Positions 1 to 10,260 of a stretch of DNA of 64,000 nt are shown here, in pieces. Source of the stretch: WHTK01 sp965197795 (GTDB taxonomy: Bacteria > Chloroflexota > Dehalococcoidia > DSTF01 > WHTK01); assembly GCA_965197795.1 (NCBI GenBank), contig OZ240228.1:62001-126000 (forward strand), written 5' to 3'. Position numbers and translations under genes: made by a program. How positions within the stretch are numbered: the first letter of the stretch is position 1; every line of letters begins with the position of its first letter. A model generated the notes under the pieces. That model searched no databases, had not been told where the DNA came from, and saw only the letters and a program-made list of their open reading frames with translations.

Positions 1-1
1 C

Positions 2-886
2 GTCTATCATCACCTCAAGGAAGCCGACGTCGTTTTCGGCGTCGGCTGCAGTTTCACCAAGACGAACTACGGCATCGTCTTCCCCAAGGGCAAGACCTAC
101 ATCCAGTCCACCAACGACCCAAAGGACCTCAACAAGGACGTCCCGGTCAGCCACGGCCTGATCGGCGACGCACAGCTGACCTTGCAGGCGCTGACCGAGG
201 CCGTCACGGAACGCCTCAGCGGCAAGCCGCGCGGGCGCTTCGAAGAAGTGGCGTCGAAGATCTCGACCCAGCGCGAGGAATGGCTGCAGCAATGGATGCC
301 CAAGCTGACTTCTGAAAAAGCACCGTTGTCACCCTACCGCGTGATCTGGGACATGCTGAACACGGTAGACATCGACAACACCGTGATCACCCACGACGCC
401 GGCAGCCCTCGGGATCAGATCTCGCCGTTCTGGCGCAGCACAGCGCCGCTCAGCTACATCGGCTGGGGCAAGACGACACAGCTCGGCTACGGCCTTGGGC
501 TTGCCATGGGCGCCAAGCTGGCTAACCCGGACAAGCTCTGCATCAATTGGTGGGGCGACGCGGCTATCGGCATGACCGGCATGGACTTCGAGACCGCCGT
601 GCGCGAGGGAGTGCCGATCATGTCCGTGCTCTCGAACAACTTCTCGATGGCGATCGAGCTGAAGGCGATGGCGACCTCAACCGAGAAGTACCGTTCGAGC
701 GACATCTCCGGCAATTACGCCGACTTCGCCACCGCGCTCGGTGGTTACGGCGAACGCATCACGCAACCGTCCGAGATCATCCCCGCGATCAAACGCGGCA
801 TCGCGCAGACGCGGGCAGGACGCGCTGTGCTGCTGGAGTTCATTACGCAAAAGGAGACGGAGACCTCCTCCTGGCCGCCGCTGTAG
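2..886 (+). CDS. Thiamine pyrophosphate-dependent enzyme (acetolactate synthase-like), 5' truncated by window edge
   Basis: The open frame enters from the left edge, so the N-terminal PYR domain is missing. What remains is the end of the central domain and the C-terminal TPP-binding domain. The TPP motif is seen as GDAAIG followed about 25 residues later by the NN pair of SVLSNNFSM; the usual GDG is GDA here. The family includes acetolactate synthases, oxalyl-CoA decarboxylases and related 2-oxoacid enzymes, and the true substrate cannot be read from this fragment. The gene is not next to the ilvB at 45.5 kb, so it is more likely a catabolic paralogue. The TAG stop is followed by a 219-base gap. 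Confidence 0.8.
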   Translation, partial: VYHHLKEADVVFGVGCSFTKTNYGIVFPKGKTYIQSTNDPKDLNKDVPVSHGLIGDAQLTLQALTEAVTERLSGKPRGRFEEVASKISTQREEWLQQWMPKLTSEKAPLSPYRVIWDMLNTVDIDNTVITHDAGSPRDQISPFWRSTAPLSYIGWGKTTQLGYGLGLAMGAKLANPDKLCINWWGDAAIGMTGMDFETAVREGVPIMSVLSNNFSMAIELKAMATSTEKYRSSDISGNYADFATALGGYGERITQPSEIIPAIKRGIAQTRAGRAVLLEFITQKETETSSWPPL

Positions 887-935
887 AGCCGGCAGCAGGA
901 TTGATTGACGCGAGTCTCGGCTGGCCAGACTTCAG

Positions 936-958
936 GCCTCCGAACCACTGACGGAGGC
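936..958. terminator. Possible terminator hairpin after the TPP enzyme
   Basis: A 7-bp inverted repeat, GCCTCCG and CGGAGGC, separated by 9 bases, lies 50 bases after the stop of the TPP enzyme. No T-run follows, so this is only a plausible 3' end structure. Confidence 0.3.
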
Positions 959-1089
959 GCTGAAACGCCATCGTAACGCTCCGAGGCTTAGAGAGCGCGG
1001 TAAGCCGCCTGCGCGGCCGGAGGCGCAGGAATCCGAGCGACGCAAACCCGTCTGCGGACTTCGCGTTATCCGGATTCCCGAAGCCGGAC

Positions 1090-1095
1090 TATAAT
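1090..1095 (+). promoter_or_regulatory. Consensus -10 box TATAAT, possible leaderless start
   Basis: A perfect TATAAT lies 11 bases before the ATG of the VWA gene. A weak -35-like TTATCC sits 18 bases upstream at 1066-1071. Transcription starting about 7 bases after the box would begin at or next to the ATG, and no Shine-Dalgarno sequence is present in the short gap, so a leaderless or nearly leaderless mRNA is inferred. Confidence 0.45.
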
Positions 1096-1105
1096 TTTGG
1101 GTAGT

Positions 1106-3079
1106 ATGGTTTTCCGCTACACCCAGTGGGACGGCACTCAGTCAATCGAGCCACTGGACCCCGACGAGCTTCTCGACCTCCTCTCCCAGGACCTCCTAGA
1201 AGACGGCGACCTGAGACGCGCCCTGGAACGCCTGCTGATGCGCGGCGCTCGCCGCGATCAGGACGGCCGGCCGCAAGGCATGCGCGACATGATGGAGCGT
1301 CTGCGCCAGCGTCGTGAGCAAACCACCAGCCGCTTCGACCTCGGTTCGTTCATGGACGAGATCAACGAGAGACTGGACGAAATCGCCGACCAGGAGCGGG
1401 GCGGTATTGAGCGCATGCGACAGCAGGCCGCCGAGGACCCGGCGGCCGATCAGGCGATGCGGGATATGGCACAGCAGCTAGCACAGCGTAAACAGGGCGC
1501 GATGGACTCGCTTCCGGACGACACCGCCGGGCGGTTGCAACGCCTCATGGACTACGAGTTCATGGACCAGCAGGCACGGGACAAGTTTCAGGAGCTGGTC
1601 AACGAGCTGCGCCAGAAGATGCTGGGCGACCAGTTCCGCATGATGCAGGAAGGTCTGGAGCGGATGACCCAGGAGGACCTGGGACCGATCCGCGAGATGA
1701 TCAAGGCGCTGAACGAGTTACTGGCCAAGCACGTGCGGGGCGGCGCCACGGAAGCCGACTTCCGTCAGTTCATGGCCCAGTATGGTCACTTCCTCCCGGA
1801 CAGCATCCAGACCATCGATGACCTGGTCGAGTACATGGAACAGCAGTCGGAGGCGATGGCCTCGCTGCTCGCGTCGATGCCCGACGAGATGCGTCGCGAG
1901 CTCATGGAGACGATGCAGGCGCTGCTGCAGGACGACGAGCTGCGCTACGACATGATGCAGATGGCCGACCTCATCGAGCAGATCACGGGCCGCCCGCTGG
2001 GGCGGCGCCACCCGTTCTCCGGCGACACACCCGTCGGCTTCGACGAGGCTTTCGACATGATGCACGACCTCAACGAGGTCGACGAGCTGGAGCGACAGCT
2101 ACGCCGGACGATTCGCGAGCTCGACCTCGATCAGGTAGATGAGGACCTCTTGCGACGCCTTCTGGACCAGGACGCCGTCAACACGCTCAACGACATGCGG
2201 CGTCTCACCGAGCTGCTACAGGACGCCGGCTTTGCCAAGCGTGAGAACAACGACTTCGAGCTGACGGCGCGCGGCGTCAGGCGTCTCGGCGAGCGCACGC
2301 TGCGCGACCTCTTCGCCGAGATGCGCCAGGACCGCATCGGCCAGCACGACCAGGTCAACCGTGGCAGCAGCGCTGAGCAGGTCTCGGAGACCAAGCCCTG
2401 GGAGTTCGGCGACCCTTTCCTGGTCGATATCAGCACCAGCGTCGGCAACGCGATCCGGCGCAACGGCCCCGGCATACCGGTTCAGATCGAGCCGAAGGAC
2501 CTCGAGGTGCATCGCCGCGAGGCGCTGATCAGCTCGGCCACCGTGATCGCGATGGATATGAGCCGTTCGATGTTCAGCAACGGCGCCTTCTACGAAGCGA
2601 AGCGCGTCGCCTTCGCCCTGAACACGCTGATCAAGACTCGCTTCCCGCGCGATGAGCTGCGCCTCGTGGTCTTTTCCTACTTCGCGATGGAGCTACAACC
2701 GGAGCGTCTGCTGCAATCTGACTGGGTCGACTGGAGCGGCACGAACATCGAGCTGGCGCTTGCGAAATCACGCGAGCTCCTGAGCAAGAACAAGTCCGCC
2801 AACCGCCAGATCATCCTGATCACGGACTGGCGACCACGGCCCACCTGGGGCCCCTACGGCGACGAAGGCACGATCGAGGGCATGTTGCAGGAGGTCAAGC
2901 GCTGCACGCGTAGCGGCATCCGGATCAACACCTTCATGATGGACAGCGCCCCGTCATCGATGGCGCTGGCGCAGCACATGATGCGCATGAACAAGGGCCG
3001 CGTCTTTTTCGGCACGCCGGGCAAGATCGGGAGCTACGTCCTGGTCGACTACCTCAAGAACAAGCGCAAGAAGGTCTGA
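1106..3079 (+). CDS. VWA domain-containing protein with long acidic helical N-terminal region
   Basis: The protein has about 657 residues. Roughly the first 450 are charged, Met- and Gln-rich helices with likely coiled coils. The C-terminal 180 residues form a von Willebrand A domain with a complete MIDAS: DMSRS at about residue 484, the Thr of WSGTN, and the Asp of LITDW, so metal binding is expected. VWA proteins of this layout often work with MoxR or magnesium-chelatase-type AAA ATPases, but no such partner lies nearby. ATG at 1106 is preferred over the TTG at 1097 because a TATAAT box immediately precedes it. Its exact role is unknown. Confidence 0.8.
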   Translation: MVFRYTQWDGTQSIEPLDPDELLDLLSQDLLEDGDLRRALERLLMRGARRDQDGRPQGMRDMMERLRQRREQTTSRFDLGSFMDEINERLDEIADQERGGIERMRQQAAEDPAADQAMRDMAQQLAQRKQGAMDSLPDDTAGRLQRLMDYEFMDQQARDKFQELVNELRQKMLGDQFRMMQEGLERMTQEDLGPIREMIKALNELLAKHVRGGATEADFRQFMAQYGHFLPDSIQTIDDLVEYMEQQSEAMASLLASMPDEMRRELMETMQALLQDDELRYDMMQMADLIEQITGRPLGRRHPFSGDTPVGFDEAFDMMHDLNEVDELERQLRRTIRELDLDQVDEDLLRRLLDQDAVNTLNDMRRLTELLQDAGFAKRENNDFELTARGVRRLGERTLRDLFAEMRQDRIGQHDQVNRGSSAEQVSETKPWEFGDPFLVDISTSVGNAIRRNGPGIPVQIEPKDLEVHRREALISSATVIAMDMSRSMFSNGAFYEAKRVAFALNTLIKTRFPRDELRLVVFSYFAMELQPERLLQSDWVDWSGTNIELALAKSRELLSKNKSANRQIILITDWRPRPTWGPYGDEGTIEGMLQEVKRCTRSGIRINTFMMDSAPSSMALAQHMMRMNKGRVFFGTPGKIGSYVLVDYLKNKRKKV

Positions 3080-3115
3080 CGGGGAAGAAGACACGGCTGC
3101 TCGGCCGGGGGCTCG

Positions 3116-3865
3116 ATGACTCCACCATCCCGTACGAACCTGGAAGGGCTCGAGAGCCTGCGAACCTCGCTGCGCTACGTGTTCCTCGATGATGGCGGCG
3201 TTTTAAGCGACAGCAGGCTCAGGCCCCCGGAGTGGTTGCGGCTGATCGGCGAGTTCATGCCGCCTCGACTGGGAAGCACCGCAGAGCAATGGAGAGATGC
3301 GAATAGGGAGTTCTTTGGGCCCATCTGGTCGAAGCTGCTAGAGCGGTTGCCGGAGTTCTCCAACTACCGGGAGTTTCACCGCGCGCATGCCACCAACTGG
3401 GTGAGCGGTATGTGCTCGCGGGTCGGCGTTTCCCCGCCGTCCGATGACGAGGCGGTAGCGCTGTACACGGAGCTCTCCATCTATATAAGTGGGCGGGCGC
3501 AAGTCGCCACGGACGGCGCCTCCGACGTAGTCTTCGCGCTGCACCGGGCTGGTTATACGCTATACACGGCATCGGGAACCCCGTCGTGGGAGCTGCGGGG
3601 CATCGTGGCGAAGATGGGAATTGCCCACTTGCTGTCCGGGCTATACGGACCCGATCTCGTTGACCACGTGCAGTACGGGGCTGCTTTCTATCGAGGCATA
3701 TTCGAGCATGCCGGAGTAACGGCGAGTCAGGCCCTCGTGGTCGAGAGCGACTCTGAGTGCTGCCAGTGGGCGGTCGAGGCCGGTGCGAACGCCATCTGGA
3801 TCGACAGTGCCGGTAGGGGTGACGCGACGACTCTATCAACGGTAGGCACAGCGCTGGTTGACTGA
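3116..3865 (+). CDS. HAD superfamily hydrolase-like protein
   Basis: The protein has 249 residues. Motif I is FLDDGGVL with nucleophile Asp25; the second Asp of classical DxD phosphatases is Gly27, as in the DxGGVL branch. Motif II is the Ser/Thr in YTASGT, and a C-terminal VVESD carries the motif IV acid. The fold is therefore HAD-like, although loss of the general acid makes ordinary phosphatase activity uncertain; a dehalogenase-like or degenerate activity is possible. The gene follows the VWA gene by 36 bases on the same strand with a GGGGG stretch near the start, so it may be co-transcribed. Confidence 0.7.
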   Translation: MTPPSRTNLEGLESLRTSLRYVFLDDGGVLSDSRLRPPEWLRLIGEFMPPRLGSTAEQWRDANREFFGPIWSKLLERLPEFSNYREFHRAHATNWVSGMCSRVGVSPPSDDEAVALYTELSIYISGRAQVATDGASDVVFALHRAGYTLYTASGTPSWELRGIVAKMGIAHLLSGLYGPDLVDHVQYGAAFYRGIFEHAGVTASQALVVESDSECCQWAVEAGANAIWIDSAGRGDATTLSTVGTALVD

Positions 3866-3886
3866 GCTTCCGATATAGAAGACCCG

Positions 3887-4447
3887 TCAGGTAACCGTGA
3901 CGCCGGGGGCGCGAACTGTGACCAGCGATTCGTAGAGTTCGTCGACGACAACCTCGACGCCTGCTGCTGGTGTTTCGTCTTGCTGCGGTCCCGAGAGGCG
4001 CGTCAGACGCAGCAAGCAGCCCCTGTACGGCGCCGGCTCGTCATCGACGAAGACGTACGTCTGACAGCCCTCGACGCTGGCGCCGCTGTGCAACGCCAGC
4101 GCCTCGTCTCTGATCACTTCGCGGCGCAGCAGCGCGCCCTCTCGGGCTCCGTCCGCCTGCACCGAGCGCCAATTCATGCCGGACGGCACGGCGTCGTACA
4201 GCGACTCGGGTCGGGTGGCGATGAAGTCCAGCTTGGGCTGCGACGTCTGGAAGGCCTGCCAATCGGCGAGGTCACGCCAGGTGTGGAATGCGATCAGCGT
4301 CTCCGGCTCGTTGATGTTGCGCACGACCTCGGCGCCGATGAAGCCCGGCTGCTCCGTCATCATGCGAAACAGCCCGGACAGCCGCAGGACAGCTTCGTCC
4401 GACTTGTCCGCCGATGTCAGCCTCCACATCTCCTGTACCTGGTTCAT
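3887..4447 (-). CDS. Antibiotic biosynthesis monooxygenase (ABM) domain protein
   Basis: The protein has 186 residues. The first 90 or so match the dimeric alpha-beta barrel ABM pattern (PGFIGAEVVRN, then LIAFHTW, then ADWQAFQTS). The second half is less clear and may be a diverged repeat of the same fold. ABM proteins act on quinols or polyketide-like aromatics, or have no enzymatic role. A good AAAGAGG ribosome site lies 7 bases before ATG. It converges with the HAD gene and lies just downstream of the alpha/beta hydrolase on the same strand. Confidence 0.75.
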   Translation of the reverse strand: MNQVQEMWRLTSADKSDEAVLRLSGLFRMMTEQPGFIGAEVVRNINEPETLIAFHTWRDLADWQAFQTSQPKLDFIATRPESLYDAVPSGMNWRSVQADGAREGALLRREVIRDEALALHSGASVEGCQTYVFVDDEPAPYRGCLLRLTRLSGPQQDETPAAGVEVVVDELYESLVTVRAPGVTVT

Positions 4448-4480
4448 CGGGTACCTCTTTCTCTTGCTGACAGAATACGC

Positions 4481-6501
4481 CTAACCGCCGTACCCGGACT
4501 CGATCAGCGGCCCCAGCCGCACTGCCGGATCGAAGGGATTCTTCGTCTTCGCCGCCTCGACGTAGCGTTCCAGGTCCTCCTGCAGCATCAGGCGCTCCGA
4601 TACGCGCTGGCGGCAGGCTGCCTCTACCTTCGACACGTAATCATCGTGATCGGCGTAGCGTTCCGCGATCGAGGGACGCGGGTCGCCACCGGTTTCGCGC
4701 TCCGCTTTGGTGCGCGCGAAGGGGACGAAGGCGCCGCAGTTCCACAGCTGGTCGCCCTCGGCGAAGCCCTCGCGGCGCAGTGCCCACGGCGTGTGCGTGC
4801 CCACCGGGACCTCGATGTCGGGATAACGCAGGCCCGGTATGTCGTTGCCATCGGAGTCGAACGTCGCCACCTGGATCGGGTATTCCTGACCCGCGATCGG
4901 CTCCGGTGGGAAGACGGATACGTAGCCCTTGTCGAAGTCCGGGCCGTAGTTATAGTTCGGCAGTCGTCCCGCGTCCTGCGCAGGTTGACGCCGGGGATGC
5001 GCGGGAAGGCGGCCAGCGCCGCTTCCGGCTCGATCATGGTGCCCTCTTCGCGGCGAGGCACCAGGGATTGCGGCGGCGTGACACGCTTGGTCACCCACTC
5101 GTCGAGCAGGACGAGACTGGCTCGCAGATAGGGCGCCGCCGACATGCTGTTCGGCGTCAGCTGGCCGACCCACACGGGGTCATCGACCCAGCGCGCCATG
5201 TGCGGTGCCCCGGCAAGGTTGTACATGCGCGTCGTCTCCGGCAAGTCGAGGTCGCTGCCGTCGTTGGGGTCCGTATGCGTCGTCGAGACGTGACGCACCC
5301 AGTAATCGGTGCTGGTGTGCGTGTGGACGATCAGCGGATCCGTGTCGGGTCTTTGTAGCAGGCCTTTGTTCTTCTCCGAAAACGGGTCGGGCACCGCCGT
5401 GAAGGTAAAAGGATAGCGCTCCAAGGGCCACTGGTGCTCCTCGTGCTGCCGTGGGTAGCGACCGACCTGTGCGAAGCGCTGGTTGTGCAGCAGGCGGCCA
5501 CTGCCCGTGTGTGAGTGGACGCCGTCCAGGAGCTTTCGGCCCTCCGTGTCCTGGTTCCAGCCCTCGTAGATGTACTGCCGCACGACGCGGCCGCTGAGCG
5601 AGACGCCGAAGCCGTACATCTGCTTGACGTGCCCGGCCAGCGGGTTCGGGTTGCCGGCCGAGTCCACGTCGCCGTACTTGAGGAACGACGTCAGGTCGCG
5701 CACGCCGAGGAAGCCGAGCCCCATGACTTTCGAGCCCTCGGTCTCGTAGATCAGTTCGTAGATCCAGCCCGGCTTGAAGCCGCCTTTGATGTAAAGGTGC
5801 TCGTTGGACGGCGTGACTTCGAGCTTGCCGTCTTTCGTCTCCGCGATCGCTAGCTCCCAATCGTCGTCGGGCACGGTGACGCGCGAGTCGCGCTCGTGCT
5901 CGCGGACCGTGAGCGACGCGCTGCTGTGGTCGAGCACCGGGTAGGGCTCGACGTCGATGCCGCGTTCGGCGCCTTCACTGACGCCCATCGAGAGAACCCC
6001 GGGCTCCCCGGCGATGAACTCCTGGCGCACCATGCCGCGCAGTCGCTGGCCGTCCAGCTTCGCTTCCGGCAGGTAAGCGACGACGTTGCCGCCGCGATCG
6101 ATCAAGTCGCCCTGCCAGCCGGACCAGACGACTGCATAGCCGTAGCGCTGCAGGAAACCCTGGCCGGCGAAGGCTGGCTTCGTGAGGTCCAGCCCGCCGC
6201 CGTCGCTGTAGCGGAACGCGGCGCGGCCGCCGCGGTTGGAGAACTCGTACAGCACCTTGTCGCTACCCTTGCTCAAGTCGACCGGCTTGACGATGTCGAC
6301 GACGCAAGAGAACTCGACTCGGCCGTCGGCGTTGCGTGGCGCGAGGTCCAGGTCGCAGATGTAGGGCAGGTCCGGCTCGTCCGGGTCGATGGCGAAGTAG
6401 GCCTTGCCAAGCAGGCGCTCATAGGGTCCGGCGCCATCAAACTCGACGCCACCGGCGAAGCTTTCTCTGCGTTCAATATCCAGGCGTATCGTGTTGTTCA
6501 C
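4481..6501 (-). pseudogene. Alpha/beta hydrolase domain protein (Abhydrolase_10-like), one frameshift
   Basis: The restored product is about 673 residues. The N-terminal part reads well from a GTG at 6501 and contains the family stretch YGFGVSLSGR followed by YEGWN, the likely nucleophile-Ser region. The frame breaks after PRIPGVNLR near 4978-4982 and resumes one base out of phase with GRLPNYNYGPDF, ending at 4481; one missing base restores it. Proteins of this family are uncharacterised hydrolases found in environmental bacteria. It is divergent from the epimerase at 6655. Whether the shift is biological or a consensus error cannot be told here. Confidence 0.75.
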
Positions 6502-6654
6502 GTCGTTCTTCTGCTTCGGTTATCAGGCGAACGGGGCGACCTATTCTCGCCTAACGACTCGACGCTGAAAAGGCGAGCCTCTAGGCGGCTGATCTGAGTC
6601 GCGCGATGCGCTATTGTGGCAGTCACCCCGCGAGACCAGTCAGGAGATAGACGG

Positions 6655-7602
6655 ATGACGACACTAATTACGGGCGGCCTTGGCTTCATCGGCCTGCACA
6701 CGGCTCGAGCATTCCTCGATATGGGTGAGGACGTGGTGCTGACCCAGTACCGCGTCAACCGCGAGCCGCCGTTCATCAAGGACGAGTTCGGTAGGCGCGC
6801 CAAGGTGGAGCAGCTTGACGTCACCGACAAGGACCGGCTGATGGAAATCGGCCGGACGCACAAGATCGACAAGATCGTCCACCTGGCAGTCCCGGGTCTC
6901 GGTGCGCTCTCGCCGCTCGAGGACTTCACGGTCAACATGCAGGGCTTGATCAACATCCTCGAAGCCGGACGTGAGTGGGAGTGCGGCCGCATCGGACTGG
7001 GCAGCTCGACCGCGGTCTATTCCGGCATCTACGAGGGCGGCGTCAACAGCGAGGACATGCGCGTCACCTTGTCCGGCGGCGGCCCGACCGGCACTTGGAA
7101 GAAGTGCTTCGAACTCATCGGCAACTACTACAAGGACCGCGCCGAGCTTGACGTCGTCATGCTGCGGATCGCCGGCATCTACGGTCCGCTGTATCACTCG
7201 ATGGCCAACCTGCCGTCACGCCTGGTGCACGCGGCAGTCAAGGGCGAGCCGCCGGTGCTGCGCGGCGACACCTACGCCGAGGACGGCTACGACGCGACCT
7301 ACGTCAAGGACTGTGGGCGCGGCATCGCCATGCTGATGCGGGCCGAGAAGCTCAACCACAACGTGTACAACGTTTCATCCGGCCGCGCGACGACGCCGGG
7401 GCAGATGGTGTCGGAAATCCAGAAGATCATCCCGAGCTTCAAGGGCGACTTCCTCAAGGAAGGCCGCAACCCGGCCAGCCCCGGCTCGATCTACATGGAT
7501 ATGGCTCGCATCAAGGCGGACACCGGCTACGAGCCCGAGTACCCGGCCGAGAAGTCGTTCCCCGACTACATCGGCTGGTTGCAGTCCGGCAACGAGCAGT
7601 AG
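6655..7602 (+). CDS. NAD(P)-dependent epimerase/dehydratase (extended SDR family)
   Basis: The protein has 315 residues. The N-terminal dinucleotide motif is TGGLGFIG, followed by LDVTD and the strand LGSSTAVYS. The segment that should hold the catalytic YxxxK reads PTGTWKK, so a Thr stands where Tyr is expected. Extended SDRs act on nucleotide sugars or hydroxyacyl substrates; the altered active site leaves the reaction open. ATG 6655 is chosen because AGGAG ends 8 bases upstream. It lies 67 bases before the citrate synthase gene and could belong to the methylcitrate-like operon. Confidence 0.75.
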   Translation: MTTLITGGLGFIGLHTARAFLDMGEDVVLTQYRVNREPPFIKDEFGRRAKVEQLDVTDKDRLMEIGRTHKIDKIVHLAVPGLGALSPLEDFTVNMQGLINILEAGREWECGRIGLGSSTAVYSGIYEGGVNSEDMRVTLSGGGPTGTWKKCFELIGNYYKDRAELDVVMLRIAGIYGPLYHSMANLPSRLVHAAVKGEPPVLRGDTYAEDGYDATYVKDCGRGIAMLMRAEKLNHNVYNVSSGRATTPGQMVSEIQKIIPSFKGDFLKEGRNPASPGSIYMDMARIKADTGYEPEYPAEKSFPDYIGWLQSGNEQ

Positions 7603-7669
7603 CGAGCAATCGTGACGCGTCGCGAGGACGATTCTCCGGGACAGGACTAGGTAAGAGGGGCGCCGGTTG

Positions 7670-8856
7670 ATGAACGAGAGGGCAGAACACCGACTCGGTC
7701 TGCGCGACGTGATCGCCGGCCAGACCCAGATCTGCAAACTGGACGAGCAGAAGTCGCAGGTCTACATCTACGGCTACCCGCTGGAGGAGCTGGTCGAGAA
7801 GCACGACTTCGAGACGACCGCCTATCTGACGCTCTACGGGGAGTTGCCGCAGGGAAAGGCGTCTTTCGCGGAACCGGAAGTGGAAACCCTGCGCAACGTC
7901 TGGAACACGCTGCGGCGTGAGCCGGCCGAAGCGCATCCAATGGGCCTGCTGCGTACGGCGATGTCGGCCTTCGGCAACCAGGTTGACGCCAACGGCGAGC
8001 GGCCGCTGACCTACGAGGATGAGCGCGAGGCGGCTTACGCGCTGACGCCCAACGTCGGTTACATGGTCGGGATGGTGGGCCGACACCGCGACGGCAGAGG
8101 CTGGATGGCGCCTCGGGCCGGTACGGCTACGCCGAGAACATTCTCACGCTGCTGCGCGGACGGCGCCCCAGCGGCTTCGAAGCGCGCTGCATGGACATGG
8201 CCCTGGTCCTCTACACGGAGCACGAGTTCAACGCCGGCAGCTTCGGAGTGCGCATCGCGGCCAGCGCGCACAGCGACCTCTATTCGTCAGTCGTCGCCTG
8301 CGAGACGATCTTGCGCGGACCGCGCCACGGCTGCGCCAACGAGGAGGTCATGAAGATCCTACTGGAGCAGGGCGGCAACCCGGACAAGGCGAAGCAATAC
8401 CTCGACGACTTCTTCGCGCAACCGGGGGCTCGGCTGCCCGGCTTCGGGCACGCCGTGTACAACCTGCCGCACTCGGTCGACCCGCGGGTCGCCGTGCTGC
8501 GCCCCTGGGTCAAGGAGCTGTCGCGTCGCAAGAAGGACATGCGCTGGTACGAGACACTGCTGGCGTTTGAGGAGTACATGGCGGAGCGCATGAAGCCCCG
8601 CGTCGAGCGCGGCAACCCCAACGCGCCGGCCAACATGGACCTCTGGACGGCGCCGCTCTACTACCTGCTGGGCATCCCGATTCCGATGTACACGCCGCTG
8701 TTCGCCGCGTCTCGCATCGCCGGCTGGGCGGCGCACTACCTCGAATGCCGCTACGTCAACGCGGAGCCGATCCTGCGCCCGCGCGCCGAGTACGCCGGGC
8801 CGGAGCCGCACTTTTTCTCAGCGTCGGCTGACTTCGGCGCTGCCGTCAGGAGATAA
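7670..8856 (+). pseudogene. prpC: Citrate synthase / 2-methylcitrate synthase, one frameshift
   Basis: Two frames together give a type II citrate synthase of about 395 residues. Catalytic residues are visible in the second part: GPRHGCAN (first His), GFGHAVY (second His) and the Asp of NMDLWTAP. The frame shifts by one missing base near 8095-8101, between VGRHRDG and DGASGRYGYAEN. Being followed directly by PrpD- and PrpB-like genes favours propionyl-CoA plus oxaloacetate condensation (2-methylcitrate synthase), but sequence alone does not exclude citrate synthase. GAGGGG sits 9 bases before ATG 7670. Since the downstream genes look intact, a sequence error is plausible. Confidence 0.75.
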
Positions 8857-8857
8857 C

Positions 8858-10258
8858 TTGGCTGAAACCTATAACCCGCTGCCGCAGTTGATCGACTTCG
8901 CCAGCTCGCTGCGTTTCGAGGACCTCCCCGAGAGCGTGATTCACGACGCGAAAGCGCGCGCCCTGGACTCGATCGCCGCGGCGCTCGGCGCGACCGAGGA
9001 CCCACGCCTGCGCCAGCGCTGGAGCTACCTGAGCCGGCGCCCGGTGGCTTACGACGCCGGCGGCCTTGCCTACGGCGTCGAGGCGAAGCTGTCGCTGTGC
9101 GACGCCGCGTTCCTCAACTCGGCGATGACGCGCTGGCTCGACCTCAACGACACCTACCTGGCCAAGGAGCCGGCCCACCCCAGCGACAACTTCGGCCCGC
9201 TTTTCGCGCTGTCCGGCGCGAAGCGACTGACGGGACGCGACGTCATTCTGGGCGCCGTGATCGGTTACGACGTGCAGTGCCGTCTCTGCGAGGCGGCGTC
9301 GCTGCGCAGCCACGGTTGGGACCACGTCAATTACATCCTGATCTCCGCGGCCCTTGCGGGTGCACGTCTGCTAGGATTCGACCAGCGGCAAATGTACAAC
9401 GCCGTCGCCTTGTCGCTCAGCTCGCATGCGGCGATGCGGCAGGCACGCGAAGGCGCGTACCTCAGCGAGCAGAAGAACATGGCAGCCGCCGATGCGGTGC
9501 GCGGTGCGATGTGGGCGCTGGAAAAAGTGCAGGCCGGCGCCGACGGCCCGGCCGAGATCATCGAGGGCAAGCACGGGTTTGTGGCCCAGATGTCGGGCGA
9601 GTTCGACCCGGCCGCGTTCGCTGACCTCGGCTCGCACTTCTTGATCTCGGACACGTACATCAAGCCGGTACCGATGGAGTACCACGGCCAGACCGTCGTC
9701 GAGCACGCGCTGGCGATCCGTGAGGCGCTCGGTGCGCCGATGCTCAGCGACGTCGAGGAGGTCGTGATCTCAGGCTACGAGGCGCAACGCAGCATCATCG
9801 GCGACGACAGCAAGCGCCGCCCCACGACCAAGGAGACGGCGGATCATAGTCTGTACTACGCCTTCGCGACGCCGTTGCAGGAGGGCAGGCTCACCTTGCA
9901 CGAGTACCGTGACGAGCTGCTGCACAGCCCGGACATCCTCGGACTCATCGAGCGCACCAAGTTCGTCGAGAAGCCGGAGTGGACGGCGAAGTACTACGCA
10001 CCGCAGCTCCAACGCGAGTTCGTCAGCTCGGCCTTCGTGCGTCTCAAAGACGGCCGCACGGCGTATGACGAGCGGCCGGTCCCGCTTGGCCACCCGCGCA
10101 ACCCGATGAGCGAGGCGCAGATGGAGGACAAGTTCACGTCGATAGCTTCTCGGCTTGCCTCCGATCAGCGAGCGCTACTGGACGCGTTGTGGGACCTCGA
10201 TCGACTGGACGACGTCAGCCAGTTCATGAAGCTGGTTAAACTGGACATGAGGAGCTAG
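8858..10258 (+). CDS. prpD: MmgE/PrpD family protein, likely 2-methylcitrate dehydratase
   Basis: The protein has 466 residues, near the usual PrpD length. Family landmarks include ARALDSIAAALGA near the N-terminus, the RWLDLNDTYL stretch, and HGWDHVNYI. PrpD dehydrates 2-methylcitrate to cis-2-methylaconitate in propionate catabolism; close relatives act on other tricarboxylates. The TTG start at 8858 is supported by AGGAGA five bases upstream, and it begins one base after the stop of the synthase. The stop is two bases from the PrpB start, indicating one operon with coupled translation. Confidence 0.8.
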   Translation: MAETYNPLPQLIDFASSLRFEDLPESVIHDAKARALDSIAAALGATEDPRLRQRWSYLSRRPVAYDAGGLAYGVEAKLSLCDAAFLNSAMTRWLDLNDTYLAKEPAHPSDNFGPLFALSGAKRLTGRDVILGAVIGYDVQCRLCEAASLRSHGWDHVNYILISAALAGARLLGFDQRQMYNAVALSLSSHAAMRQAREGAYLSEQKNMAAADAVRGAMWALEKVQAGADGPAEIIEGKHGFVAQMSGEFDPAAFADLGSHFLISDTYIKPVPMEYHGQTVVEHALAIREALGAPMLSDVEEVVISGYEAQRSIIGDDSKRRPTTKETADHSLYYAFATPLQEGRLTLHEYRDELLHSPDILGLIERTKFVEKPEWTAKYYAPQLQREFVSSAFVRLKDGRTAYDERPVPLGHPRNPMSEAQMEDKFTSIASRLASDQRALLDALWDLDRLDDVSQFMKLVKLDMRS

Positions 10259-10260
10259 TC

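Noticed and set aside
3980..5131. Plus-strand frame of 383 codons
   Set aside because: It is antisense to the ABM and alpha/beta hydrolase genes and has shadow-type composition.
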